Assembly (NCBI RefSeq): GCF_007859865.1
Contig: NZ_SJPI01000001.1
Location: 3,667,241 to 3,731,240, forward strand
Source: Rubripirellula amarantea
GTDB lineage: Bacteria; Planctomycetota; Planctomycetia; Pirellulales; Pirellulaceae
Length of the DNA: 64,000 bases
Direction: 5' to 3'
Below are positions 1 to 8,382 of the stretch, piece by piece. The notes under the pieces were generated by a model, which did no database searches, had not been told where the DNA came from, and was given only the letters and a program-made list of their open reading frames with translations. Made by a program: the position numbers and the translations under genes. How positions within the stretch are numbered: the first letter of the stretch is position 1; each line of letters begins with the position of its first letter.

Positions 1-117
1 GACGACGTACACGCCAAATTCACGGATGCGAACGCCAACAAGTGACTTGCGATCCGAGGCGTGCAATGCTCGAACGCGTTGGTCAAGGTCGAGCGTGTTA
101 TCGGCGGAAGCCATCAT
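1..117 (-). CDS. 5' end of probable phosphate ABC transporter permease (PstC-like), truncated by window edge
   Basis: An open frame starts at ATG-ATG (117/114) and runs without a stop off the left edge (39 codons). The visible N-terminus is hydrophilic and reaches RIREFGVYVV, which reads like the cytoplasmic lead-in to a first membrane helix. It lies 84 bp downstream of pstS on the same strand, the usual place of pstC. The product is inferred from position and N-terminal character; too little is present to show the permease fold. Confidence 0.45.
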   Translation of the reverse strand, partial: MMASADNTLDLDQRVRALHASDRKSLVGVRIREFGVYVV

Positions 118-142
118 GTTGCAAAGCTACTTTCAAAACTGG

Positions 143-192
143 ACCGCTCGACGAGCGAGCGGTTGAAACTGACGGCTCGCTTAGCGAGCCGT
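143..192 (-). promoter_or_regulatory. two tandem hairpins between pstS and the downstream permease
   Basis: Two perfect inverted repeats lie back to back: an 8-bp stem with a 5-nt loop (143-163) and a 9-bp stem with a 3-nt loop (172-192). No long T-run follows in the transcribed direction, so they look like an mRNA-stabilising or attenuating element rather than a full terminator. Such hairpins after a binding-protein gene commonly keep its mRNA more abundant than the permease mRNA; that role is inferred. Confidence 0.55.
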
Positions 193-201
193 TGATGAAC
201 A

Positions 202-1380
202 CTACTTTCCGGTGTTCAGGTTCGAAGCTTGGAAGACTTTCGTCACCGGGCCTTCTCGCTTGTCACCTTCAGCGGTTAGGTAGTGAGTGCCAGCTTTTCG
301 TGCGCGGGCGTTCTTCAAAGCGGTCTGGTAAACGTCCGCTGGCAATGCCACATACCCAGTTTGCTGAGCCATCGCGGGAGCGTTCTCGACATAGTAGGTC
401 ACGAAACGCTTGACTTCTGGACGCGACAGCGATTTTACGTTGACGTAGATGAACAACGGGCGGCTGAACGGAGCGTAGTCACCGCTTTCGATTGTTTCGC
501 TAGTCGGTGCAATAGGCTCGCCAAGTTCTGGGTTGACCACTGGCACAGCCTTCAGCTTATCTTTGTTCTCTTCGTAGTAGGCGACGCCAAAGAAACCGAT
601 TGCCGATGGTGAACCTGAAACACCCGTTACCAAGACATTGTCGTCTTCGCTGGTGCTCATGTCAGATCGAAGCGATCCACTTTTACCGGCAACCACTTCC
701 ATGAAGTAATCGAACGTTCCCGAGTCGGTGCCCGGTGCGAAGATTTTGATTTCTTTGTCGGGCCATCCATCACGAACAGCGGACCAAGATTTGGCAGCAG
801 GTTCAGCGTTGAAGATCTTCTTAATTTCATCGACAGTCAAATGATCGACCCAGTCGTTGTCCTTGTGGACGACGATAGTCAGACCATCGTAAGCGACTGG
901 AATTTCAACAAAGCTGACTCCCGAAGCTTTGGCGGCATCGAACTCTCCGCCCTTGATTGGTCGGGATGCATCGGAGATATCGGTTTCGCCTTTGGTGAAT
1001 CGTTTGAATCCACCACCGGTACCCGAGACACCGACGGTAACGTTCACGTTGGGAAACCTTTTGCCAAACTGGTTGGCCGCGGCTTCGCTGATTGGGAACA
1101 CGGTGCTACTGCCGTCGATTTCGATTTTACCTTGCAGTTCCGTGTTTACCTTGCCATCGCCGGCTGCGACGGTCGCCGAAGGAGCTTCGCCGTTGGCGGC
1201 GGGCATTTGTGCCGTAGCGGTGGTGTTGCTTGACGAACTATCGGCCGTCGATGTGCCAAGGTCGGTCGAGGTATCGACGGACGGTGTCGCCGTTGGTTCG
1301 CAACCAACGAAGGTCAGGGTGGCCAGGAGTAAGGCTGTGGTGCCGAAAATTCGGTACATGTTTGTGCAATCCATGGTCAT
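202..1380 (-). CDS. pstS: phosphate-binding lipoprotein PstS of the Pst ABC transporter
   Basis: 392 aa. The N-terminus is a lipoprotein signal (hydrophobic stretch ending LTFVGC, Cys about residue 27), so the protein should be lipid-anchored and face the periplasm. A low-complexity Ser/Thr/Ala linker follows. The periplasmic binding domain begins near residue 87 with DGSSTVFPISEAAA and has the phosphate-loop signature GVSGTGGGFKRF and TDISDASR, typical of PstS. It captures phosphate and passes it to PstCAB. The start at 1380 is ATG; an in-frame ATG at 1359 would give a shorter signal. A permease start follows immediately, consistent with a pst operon. Confidence in the family is high. Confidence 0.93.
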   Translation of the reverse strand: MTMDCTNMYRIFGTTALLLATLTFVGCEPTATPSVDTSTDLGTSTADSSSSNTTATAQMPAANGEAPSATVAAGDGKVNTELQGKIEIDGSSTVFPISEAAANQFGKRFPNVNVTVGVSGTGGGFKRFTKGETDISDASRPIKGGEFDAAKASGVSFVEIPVAYDGLTIVVHKDNDWVDHLTVDEIKKIFNAEPAAKSWSAVRDGWPDKEIKIFAPGTDSGTFDYFMEVVAGKSGSLRSDMSTSEDDNVLVTGVSGSPSAIGFFGVAYYEENKDKLKAVPVVNPELGEPIAPTSETIESGDYAPFSRPLFIYVNVKSLSRPEVKRFVTYYVENAPAMAQQTGYVALPADVYQTALKNARARKAGTHYLTAEGDKREGPVTKVFQASNLNTGK

Positions 1381-1439
1381 GGAAGTGGCAAGCCAGCCAA
1401 TGGAAATGGCGTGAGTGCCGGTAAAGATGAGGGTGGGCG

Positions 1440-1457
1440 ACCGGCCTTAAACCGGCC
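1440..1457 (-). promoter_or_regulatory. 7-4-7 direct repeat upstream of pstS
   Basis: On the coding strand GGCCGGT is repeated with the 4-nt spacer TTAA, 60-77 nt upstream of the pstS start. The geometry (two 7-mers, 11-bp period, AT spacer) equals that of a PhoB Pho-box half-site pair, but the bases are not the CTGTCAT consensus. A regulatory role is only a hypothesis. Confidence 0.25.
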
Positions 1458-1643
1458 TGCCTAACGTCTCAGCCAAGCTATCATCCGTCTTAACAATTGA
1501 CGAGACACACTTCGGCGAGGTTTCGATGAAGATTGGGTGAAGCCCCGTTTTTCCATGAAGTTTGACGTTTAGGCAATGTTTTTTGGGGCCTCAGACGCCC
1601 CTATCATTCTGTTACCGGCGGGCCGCTGGTATCTTCGAGTCCC

Positions 1644-2552
1644 ATGAGCAATCGGAATCACCACGTCGTCTACCCACTGAACCACTTCACCGTGCTGGAC
1701 ATCGTCGGAAAAGACGCTGCCGCGATCGTTCACAACGTCACCACGAACGAAATCAAGTCGCTCAAAGCGGGCGAATCAGGTAATCCGGGCGAAGGGCGTG
1801 AGACATTTATCACGGATGTTCGAGGCAAAACGATCGGCCATGGCTACGTTATCCGTCACGACTTTGGGTTCCGTTTCCTGGGGGCGGGTGACCAAGCCGA
1901 AACCCTCGCAGCTCATTTGGACAAATACACGATACGCGAAGACGCCGTGCCTCGCGCGATGACCGATTCGTACCAATCGCTGATTTTACCGGGGGGAATT
2001 GATCCCAAGGTGGTCGAAGGCCTCGTTGCAGGGCATTCAGTGGTGCTGTATTCGACAACGATCTTGGGGCCCGGTACGTTGTGGTGCTTAGTCCCCGCCG
2101 AGGGGTACGAAAAAGTGTGCGGATGGTTAGCTCAGAAGGACATTGAACTGGCTGACGAAAATCACTTTCACCAGGCTCGTGTTGCGGCCGCGTTTCCATG
2201 GTATTTCGTTGATTTAGACGAAAAGAATCTTCCCCAGGAACTCGATCGCGACGACTTAGCGGTTTCGTTTACCAAAGGTTGCTATCTCGGCCAGGAAACC
2301 GTTGCCCGTTTGGACGCTCTCGGGCAAGTTCAACGGAAACTGGTCCGCTGGATGATCGCTGATTGCGTACCCCCGGTCGGCACGACGCTCGATGCGGACG
2401 GCAAGACGGTGGGGCGTTTGACCAGTGTCGCAGCCGATGGAAATGGCTCGATTGCCTTGGGATATGCACGGAGAACACACTTTGAACCTCACTCCACAGC
2501 GGAAGGCCGCGACGAAACCAGCGGTCGAACGTTCACCGCTACCGTTACGTAG
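1644..2552 (+). CDS. ygfZ: YgfZ/GcvT-like folate-binding protein for Fe-S cluster assembly
   Basis: 302 aa. Resembles the GcvT-fold YgfZ family, tetrahydrofolate-binding proteins that help maturation or repair of certain Fe-S enzymes. The diagnostic YgfZ motif KGCYLGQE with the conserved cysteine is present about residue 212, followed by VARLDALGQVQRKLV. The N-terminal part (HFTVLDIVGKDAAAIVHNVTTNEI) matches the usual YgfZ start. It is a cytosolic monofunctional protein of normal length. ATG at 1644. It is divergent from pstS and followed on the same strand by the sigma factor gene. A true aminomethyltransferase is unlikely because of the KGCYxGQE motif. Confidence 0.87.
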   Translation: MSNRNHHVVYPLNHFTVLDIVGKDAAAIVHNVTTNEIKSLKAGESGNPGEGRETFITDVRGKTIGHGYVIRHDFGFRFLGAGDQAETLAAHLDKYTIREDAVPRAMTDSYQSLILPGGIDPKVVEGLVAGHSVVLYSTTILGPGTLWCLVPAEGYEKVCGWLAQKDIELADENHFHQARVAAAFPWYFVDLDEKNLPQELDRDDLAVSFTKGCYLGQETVARLDALGQVQRKLVRWMIADCVPPVGTTLDADGKTVGRLTSVAADGNGSIALGYARRTHFEPHSTAEGRDETSGRTFTATVT

Positions 2553-2658
2553 TAGCATTCATAATCGAGTGGGGGGACCTGGATCGCGATTTCCCGCGGG
2601 GTTGGCCCCGTCGAAGAACCCTGGTCGGTGGACGAACAAATTGGCTAATCTTGGTACG

Positions 2659-3339
2659 ATGGTAGCGCCACCGGTTGCTCCTCTACCTACGCCTATTCAA
2701 TGTGAGCCTGTGAAAAAGTCACCCTCCAACGAGAACGTCGAGTTCACGCAGTTGCTTGATCTGGTTCGGCAGGGTGACGAAGAAGCCACCACTGAGCTCT
2801 GGGAGAAGTACTTCCAACAACTCGTTCGCATCGCAGCACGTCGCTTACCCGCGAACCTGCGTCGCACCGGTGACGAAGAAGACATTGCGTTGTCGGCGTT
2901 TCAGAGTTTCATCGCCGGTATTCGACGTGACCAGTATCCCGACCTTAGTGGACCCGACAATCTTTGGGGATTGCTAATCACGCTGACCGGTCGAAAAGCT
3001 CACGCGCATTTGCGGCACCAGACGCGCCAGAAACGTGGCGGCGGCAGCATTCGCGGTGAGTCGGTCTTCATGGATCAGGGTGGCGAACGTCGGGGCGATG
3101 GTATCGGCGGCGTGACCGGCGACCAACACGCTCCTGATATTCATGTCGAACTCGCTGAAGCATGCGAGGGTTTGCTGAGCCAACTCGCTGATGAACAATT
3201 GCGACAAATCGCGATCATGCGGATGGACGGCTACCTTGTCGACGAAATTGCTGAAAAGTTGACAATGAGTAAACGAGCGGTGGAAAGACGTTTGCAGTTG
3301 ATTCGCAAGTTGTGGTCTGAGGAGGTTGATGAGTCATGA
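2659..3339 (+). CDS. ECF-family RNA polymerase sigma factor (planctomycete type)
   Basis: 226 aa from the ATG at 2659; longer readings run back into ygfZ and are not convincing. A sigma2-like region (LLDLVRQGDEEATTELWEKYFQQLVRIA) is followed by the DEEDIALSAFQSFI stretch typical of planctomycete ECF factors, and the C-terminus has a sigma4-like helix-turn-helix (LRQIAIMRMDGYLVDEIAEKL). It should direct RNA polymerase to an unknown regulon. Its stop overlaps the next start as ATGA, so it is translationally coupled to the Ser/Thr kinase gene; the kinase is the likely signalling partner. No anti-sigma factor is visible. Confidence 0.85.
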   Translation: MVAPPVAPLPTPIQCEPVKKSPSNENVEFTQLLDLVRQGDEEATTELWEKYFQQLVRIAARRLPANLRRTGDEEDIALSAFQSFIAGIRRDQYPDLSGPDNLWGLLITLTGRKAHAHLRHQTRQKRGGGSIRGESVFMDQGGERRGDGIGGVTGDQHAPDIHVELAEACEGLLSQLADEQLRQIAIMRMDGYLVDEIAEKLTMSKRAVERRLQLIRKLWSEEVDES

Positions 3340-6068
3340 AATTGTATGAAATGAGCGCCGCTGATCTCGCGATTGTTGACCAGTTGTGCCTCGACTACGA
3401 ATCGCAATTGCGCCAGGCTCAAGAACGAGGAACAAACGCGCCATCGATTGAGCAGTTTCTAGATCGTTACGAAAGCGATCACGGTGGCAAGCACCGTGAT
3501 GAATTGCGCGAAGAACTGCAATCCATTTACGAAGAAGTGGTATCGTCTTCCTCATCGTCCAGCACCCATTCGACTCACCCGCCAAGCGACCAACAGCGTT
3601 CTAGTGGAACAGGAGCCAATGGCAAGGCAGTCGATCCTGATTGTCCCAACGCATCAAACAACCGAGATTTCCAGTTGCCTAAGATCGGCGACATGCTCGG
3701 TCGATACACGATTCAAGACGTGCTTGGCCGCGGTGGAATGGGAGTGGTTTATGGTGCCAGCGATCATCGGCTGAATCGACGCGTTGCAATCAAAACGTTG
3801 ACCGCTGAAATTGCTCGACGCGAAGACCTGACCGAACGTTTTGAACGAGAGGCACGTGCTGTTGCCGCGATCAGCCATCCGCACATCGTTGAACTCTTCG
3901 ATGTGGGATGCTTCGGTGGACTTCCCTACGCCGTGATGGAATTCCTTGACGGCGTGGTGCTTGAAGACGTACTCGAACAAGGTCGCTTACCCGCCAAGGA
4001 AGTTCGTCGGTTGGGGTCGCAAATCGCTGATGCGCTCGCAACCGCGCACGCTGCGGGAGTGATCCATCGCGACTTGAAACCGCAAAACATCATGTTGGTC
4101 AAACGTGGTGATTCAGATTCGAGCATCGATTCGATTGAAACGGCAAAGCACGACACCGAAACGATGATGGTCAAGTTGTTTGACTTTGGGCTCTCGCGTG
4201 TTCCGACCGATGAAGTAGCCAACGACAATGGTCAGTCCAGCCAAGGTCGCGATGATCGAACTCGCGAAGGCATGATTTTGGGCACCCCCGGTTACATGGC
4301 TCCCGAACAAGCGCTCGGTGAACCGGTCACCCTATCGGCAGATATCTTTTCGCTCGGTTGCATTTTACATGAAGCGTTCTATGGCAAGCGTGCCTTTGAA
4401 GGCACCACTAAGTCCGCTCGCATTCGAGCCGTCATTACTGACGTGCCCCAATCGGACATCACTCGTCGTTCAGACGATGAACCATTGGCTGAATTGATCG
4501 ATCAATGTTTGCAAAAGGAAGCGTCTTCGCGACCCGCTAATGCAATGTTGATCGCAAAGATCTTACGCAATGCCTCGGACTCTTCCATCGCAACCCTCTC
4601 GGCGCCACGCTCGGATCGAATGACTCGGCGTGCGGTGATGGGGCTTGGCATTGCGGGTGTAGCTGCATCGACCGTTTCCGGTTTGTCTTATTTTTTTCCT
4701 GCTGACACGTCGCTAGCCGCGATTGAGTCGGTTGCAGTCCTTTCATTTGATGATGGATCGAGTTTGTCGAGTGAGAGTCGTCCCGGATTTTTGAGCAAGC
4801 CGATCGGCGTCAGCAATCTTTCTCGAGGTGACATGTTGGCCGGATTGCTGGTTCATGAACTCTCGCAACTTCCGAACTTGCGAGTTCCGAAGTTTCAGCC
4901 GCTTCGCGCGACGACTCCTGACGAGTTTCGTGAGCTGGGCGAACGACTCGGTGTGGAAGCTTTGTTGACCGGCACAATTCAGAAAGGCACCAATGGAAAG
5001 CCTTTTCTTGACTTGCAGTTGATCTCGCAACAAACCGGCAATCAGATTTGGGGCAAACGAGTTCCTCTGGTTAGCGGTGAATCGTTGTTGAGCCAAACGC
5101 GAATCGCCGCTGTCGTTGCCAAGGTCGTTGGATGCGAACTTTCGTTAACGCATTGGCATGATCTAACGAAGTGCGAGAAATCGTTCGAGTGCTTGATCGA
5201 TGGCGAATTGCGGTCGGAACCGGATAGCCCCGAGGGGCTCAAACGCGCGATCATGTGTTTCCAACGAGCCCATGAAGCCGACCCTGATTTCGCAGCACCG
5301 TTAGCCGGGCTCGCCCTGACCTCGATCACGGTCGCCGCCCAGTTGCCGCGTGAAGAAGCAGTCGAAACGATCATCCAGGCCAGAGGCTACGTTGATCAAG
5401 CCAGCAAGATCGATGGACGATCAGTTGAGGTTCGCTTAGCGGACGCGATGCTTAAATGGCAGACCCGCGAGAAATACGAAGACGCAAATCGCGAGCTGAT
5501 GGAACTTGAAATGAAGGCGCCGCAACGTTGGCAAATTCACCACCAATTCGGATTGCTGCAATTGACTCTTGGCAAGGACGATCAGGCGATCGAGCATCTG
5601 CGGCAAGCACAATTGTTGAATCCGTTTTCAATTTCAGTTCAGGCTGATTTGATTCGCGCTCGTTGGTTCACCGGCGATGTTGAACGCGCGCTTGCCGACG
5701 CACGGCGTTTGTTGCAAAAGGCACCGGATAACAAAGTCGTCCGTGGCCTGCTGGTGGACATCTATGAGCAAAAAGGTGACTTCCAAAGCATCATGGGATT
5801 GATTCCGGAATTGGCGGCATCGTCGCCCGAAGAATATTTCGAGACGCGGCCAAGCACGTTGGCGGACCTGCCGTACACGCCGTTCGGTGACGCGGTGAAT
5901 GAGATGATTTGGGCGGCTCGCAGTGAAACGTTAAGCGAAGATCACCTCGCTGATTTCTTGGATGCCGATTCTCGCACTCCAATGATCGCGTTTATCCTTG
6001 CCAAGCATCCGGCACTTCAGGCGGCTCGACAGTTCGAGCGAGCCAAAGAAATTCTGCCGCACGCTTAG
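3336..6068 (+). CDS. Ser/Thr protein kinase with TPR-containing C-terminal region
   Basis: 910 aa. Residues about 1-120 form a helical region with a Ser-rich linker. The kinase domain starts at GRYTIQDVLGRGGMGVVYG (P-loop about 131-140), with catalytic Lys about 153 (VAIK), HRDLKPQN about 244-251, DFG about 283-285 and a MAPEQ segment, so it should be active. A single membrane helix lies near residues 435-460. The region beyond it begins AVLSFDDGS, similar to TolB/FlgO-like modules found in kinase and cyclase receptors, and then TPR-like helices (about 600-830). Topology suggests a cytoplasmic kinase with an extracytoplasmic sensor or scaffold. The 4-bp overlap with the sigma gene argues for a kinase-controlled ECF switch; the substrate is inferred. 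Confidence 0.9.
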   Translation: MKLYEMSAADLAIVDQLCLDYESQLRQAQERGTNAPSIEQFLDRYESDHGGKHRDELREELQSIYEEVVSSSSSSSTHSTHPPSDQQRSSGTGANGKAVDPDCPNASNNRDFQLPKIGDMLGRYTIQDVLGRGGMGVVYGASDHRLNRRVAIKTLTAEIARREDLTERFEREARAVAAISHPHIVELFDVGCFGGLPYAVMEFLDGVVLEDVLEQGRLPAKEVRRLGSQIADALATAHAAGVIHRDLKPQNIMLVKRGDSDSSIDSIETAKHDTETMMVKLFDFGLSRVPTDEVANDNGQSSQGRDDRTREGMILGTPGYMAPEQALGEPVTLSADIFSLGCILHEAFYGKRAFEGTTKSARIRAVITDVPQSDITRRSDDEPLAELIDQCLQKEASSRPANAMLIAKILRNASDSSIATLSAPRSDRMTRRAVMGLGIAGVAASTVSGLSYFFPADTSLAAIESVAVLSFDDGSSLSSESRPGFLSKPIGVSNLSRGDMLAGLLVHELSQLPNLRVPKFQPLRATTPDEFRELGERLGVEALLTGTIQKGTNGKPFLDLQLISQQTGNQIWGKRVPLVSGESLLSQTRIAAVVAKVVGCELSLTHWHDLTKCEKSFECLIDGELRSEPDSPEGLKRAIMCFQRAHEADPDFAAPLAGLALTSITVAAQLPREEAVETIIQARGYVDQASKIDGRSVEVRLADAMLKWQTREKYEDANRELMELEMKAPQRWQIHHQFGLLQLTLGKDDQAIEHLRQAQLLNPFSISVQADLIRARWFTGDVERALADARRLLQKAPDNKVVRGLLVDIYEQKGDFQSIMGLIPELAASSPEEYFETRPSTLADLPYTPFGDAVNEMIWAARSETLSEDHLADFLDADSRTPMIAFILAKHPALQAARQFERAKEILPHA

Positions 6069-6087
6069 TGGTCAACGTTAGACGCGA

Positions 6088-6891
6088 ATGTCAGATCTAA
6101 TCGAACCGCTGGATTATCCCGGCGGAGTTTATCGCACGCCAGAAAAGCCCGTTTCGTGGTTTTCTCGCAAGTATCCCTCGTTGGCGTTCTACCGCCAATT
6201 CGGTTGGGATGTGTGGTGTTCCGCTCGCACTGCTCAACGAGGCCTTTATGACGGAACCGAATGGACTCGAACCAGTCACGGCGTCATTGAGGCTCTTGAG
6301 TCGGTGGGAGTGCAATTTGAAATCAGCGGCACCGAACACATTCGAGCTCTGCAATCGCCTTGCGTGTTTGTTGGCAATCATATGAGTATGCTGGAAACGA
6401 TGGTGTTGCCAGCGATCATTCAACCGATTCGCGATGTGACATTCGTGGTCAAACAAAGCTTGATCGACTACCCCGTCTTTAAGCATATCCTTCGTTCGCG
6501 AGATCCGATCGGTGTCACGCGCGAGAGTCCTCGTGACGATTTGAAGGTGGTGATGCAGGAAGGTGTCGGTCGCTTGCAGCGCGGAGTGTCCGTCATCGTG
6601 TTTCCGCAGACCACACGCTCTTCGACGTTTGATGCCGACCAATTCAATTCGATTGGAGTCAAGTTGGCGATGCGCGCGGGAGTGCCCGTCGTTCCAATCG
6701 CGCTGAAAACAGATGCGTGGCGAAACGGCAAGCGGATCAAAGACATCGGGCCGATCGACCCTAGCAAGACTGTTCGCTTTGCCTTTGGAGAGCCAATGGC
6801 GATTACCAATCGCGGAGCTCAACAGCATCAACTGGTCGTCGACTTTATCGAAACAAAGCTGTCGCAGTGGGGAGATCCGGTAACGTCTTAG
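6088..6891 (+). CDS. PlsC-like 1-acyl-sn-glycerol-3-phosphate acyltransferase, variant catalytic motif
   Basis: 267 aa. Has the acyltransferase fold of PlsC proteins, which add the second acyl chain in phospholipid synthesis. Block I reads VGNHMSMLE (His about 98), giving HX4E where the family usually has HX4D. Block III reads FPQTTRS instead of FPEGTRS. Block IV appears as VPVVPIAL. The coupled substitutions (Asp to Glu; Glu-Gly to Gln-Thr) make activity or substrate uncertain; it may act on another acyl acceptor such as an ornithine lipid. The start codon is 20 bp after the kinase stop, so it could belong to the same transcript. Confidence 0.8.
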   Translation: MSDLIEPLDYPGGVYRTPEKPVSWFSRKYPSLAFYRQFGWDVWCSARTAQRGLYDGTEWTRTSHGVIEALESVGVQFEISGTEHIRALQSPCVFVGNHMSMLETMVLPAIIQPIRDVTFVVKQSLIDYPVFKHILRSRDPIGVTRESPRDDLKVVMQEGVGRLQRGVSVIVFPQTTRSSTFDADQFNSIGVKLAMRAGVPVVPIALKTDAWRNGKRIKDIGPIDPSKTVRFAFGEPMAITNRGAQQHQLVVDFIETKLSQWGDPVTS

Positions 6892-6899
6892 GACCGTTG

Positions 6900-6991
6900 G
6901 TGAAGCGACAGTGACTTAGTGAAGCGATAGGGACTCAGTAAAGCGACAGTGACTCAGTGAAGTGACAGGGACTTGGTGAAGCGATAGTGAA
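6900..6991. repeat. 19-bp imperfect tandem repeat, about 4.8 copies
   Basis: Units of 19 bp like gtgaagcgacagtgactta repeat head to tail from 6900, each differing at 1-4 positions. It starts 9 bp after the acyltransferase stop, within the convergent gap to the DUF3500 gene. No open frame of interest crosses it. Confidence 0.9.
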
Positions 6992-7051
6992 GACGGTCCC
7001 CCCTTGCGCTCGCAGCTAAATCGTGCGAGCCGCGTCGGATTCATTACTACC

Positions 7052-7135
7052 TGAACTCCCATTCCATAGTTCATCACTAAACTTCCATTCCATCGTTCAT
7101 CACTGAACTCCCATTCCATAGTTCATCACTGAACT
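7052..7135. repeat. 26-bp tandem repeat, 3.2 copies
   Basis: Three units of 26 bp (core cccattccatagttcatcac) at 7052, 7078 and 7104 plus a partial fourth. It sits at the other end of the same convergent gap, just before the DUF3500 stop. Its unit is unrelated to the 19-bp repeat. Confidence 0.9.
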
Positions 7136-7148
7136 GTGAACCGGAGAT

Positions 7149-8141
7149 TCAAACGTTGGTCTTCACGTTAGCGCTGTCGGCCAGGTTAACCCAAACATGA
7201 ACGTGAGGTGCGCCACGGTAGTGCCATACGAACGAAGGGCCTTCGAGTCGCCAGTTGTCCCACACCTTATCGTCACCCAGGTCTTCATCGCTGAAAAATG
7301 CCAGCGAGCAGGCGTCCAAACCACCTTGGGTTTCGATGCACTTGAGTGCCTCGGATTGATCGTCGCTACGATACATTTGAACCAGTAAGCCAAGCACTTT
7401 TTGCAGGTGAGCTTTTTGATCAGAGGACATTTCCGTGACTGGCAAACCGGGGATCGTGCCATTGCCTCGAAAGTGAACCGACGTTTCCGGTGGCGTATTG
7501 GCGAGTAACGCTTCTTTCTGTTGCCGTCCGTCAAGGATCTTGTACAAGTCATTCGCGGCAACTGCCTGCTCCCAGAAAACATTTCCAGGGTGGTGCGGAG
7601 CTTCGTCAAAGTCCGGTGCGTGACCATAAAAAATGGGACCGCCAAAGGCGACGTGATCGGCGGAATTGCCGTCGCACCGCAATGTCATGTGACGACCTGT
7701 CAGAACCAATTCGAATTTTCCGTCGTCCGGCTTTCCAAAAATAGCGATTGCCTGTTCGTTGCCAAATCCGCCAGCATCGTCTTCGAGTTGTTGGTAATAA
7801 CGGGCGTGCCAATCTGGATGAATGATTGATTCGAAGACCTCTTTGATCAGTTCCCGTTGATCTTCGTTGTAAAAGTCGTCGACGATGGACGGCTTCGTAA
7901 CGTTCCAGTTGGCGGAAACATAGCTTCGAAGCAAACCACGTTCTTTATCGACGTGGTCCCAATCAAAACAAACGTGCTGCTTTTGTTTTTCCGAAAGCGA
8001 AGTGAATAGTCGTCCGACCAGGGTCTCGGAACTAGGGCTCGGTGCATCCGCAAACGCCGACGCTCCTGCGGTCAACGCGATTGTAGCGGCGGACGTTTGG
8101 GTCAGGAAACTACGTCGGTCGATGGGAGTGTTGCGAAACAT
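7149..8141 (-). CDS. Exported DUF3500 family protein (Tat-type signal)
   Basis: 330 aa from the ATG at 8141, preceded by an AG-rich ribosome site (ccgagg). The N-terminus IDRRSFLTQTSAATIALTAG is a twin-arginine signal peptide, so export in folded form is expected. The body matches DUF3500: LSEKQKQHVCFDWDH near the start, a central FYGHAPDF region, and the C-terminal WRLEGPSFVWHYRGAPHVHVW signature. The function of DUF3500 is unknown; His-rich conserved positions suggest metal binding, which is inference. A longer reading to 8189 exists but would bury the signal. Confidence 0.8.
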   Translation of the reverse strand: MFRNTPIDRRSFLTQTSAATIALTAGASAFADAPSPSSETLVGRLFTSLSEKQKQHVCFDWDHVDKERGLLRSYVSANWNVTKPSIVDDFYNEDQRELIKEVFESIIHPDWHARYYQQLEDDAGGFGNEQAIAIFGKPDDGKFELVLTGRHMTLRCDGNSADHVAFGGPIFYGHAPDFDEAPHHPGNVFWEQAVAANDLYKILDGRQQKEALLANTPPETSVHFRGNGTIPGLPVTEMSSDQKAHLQKVLGLLVQMYRSDDQSEALKCIETQGGLDACSLAFFSDEDLGDDKVWDNWRLEGPSFVWHYRGAPHVHVWVNLADSANVKTNV

Positions 8142-8382
8142 AAACGGACCTCGGGGAGAGAAAGGGGTGGGCGCTCGAGCTGTCACCACGCGATGCGAGC
8201 GATGCAGCGGACAGATCGGGCTCTAATCCCATCTTGCAATGATCCACAAGCAGCTTCGTCACATCGCACGGCGGCGAAGAGAGTTGCCTCGAGTGGTGCG
8301 AACGCAAATGCGTTTGACTTTCTCGACGAACGACACTTTAGGACCCAGCGTATCGGAGTTGCTTGCGAACTGTTCCTTCAGT

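Noticed and set aside
6900-7135. CRISPR-like look of the tandem repeats.
   Set aside because: Units are contiguous with no spacers and no cas genes exist in the window.
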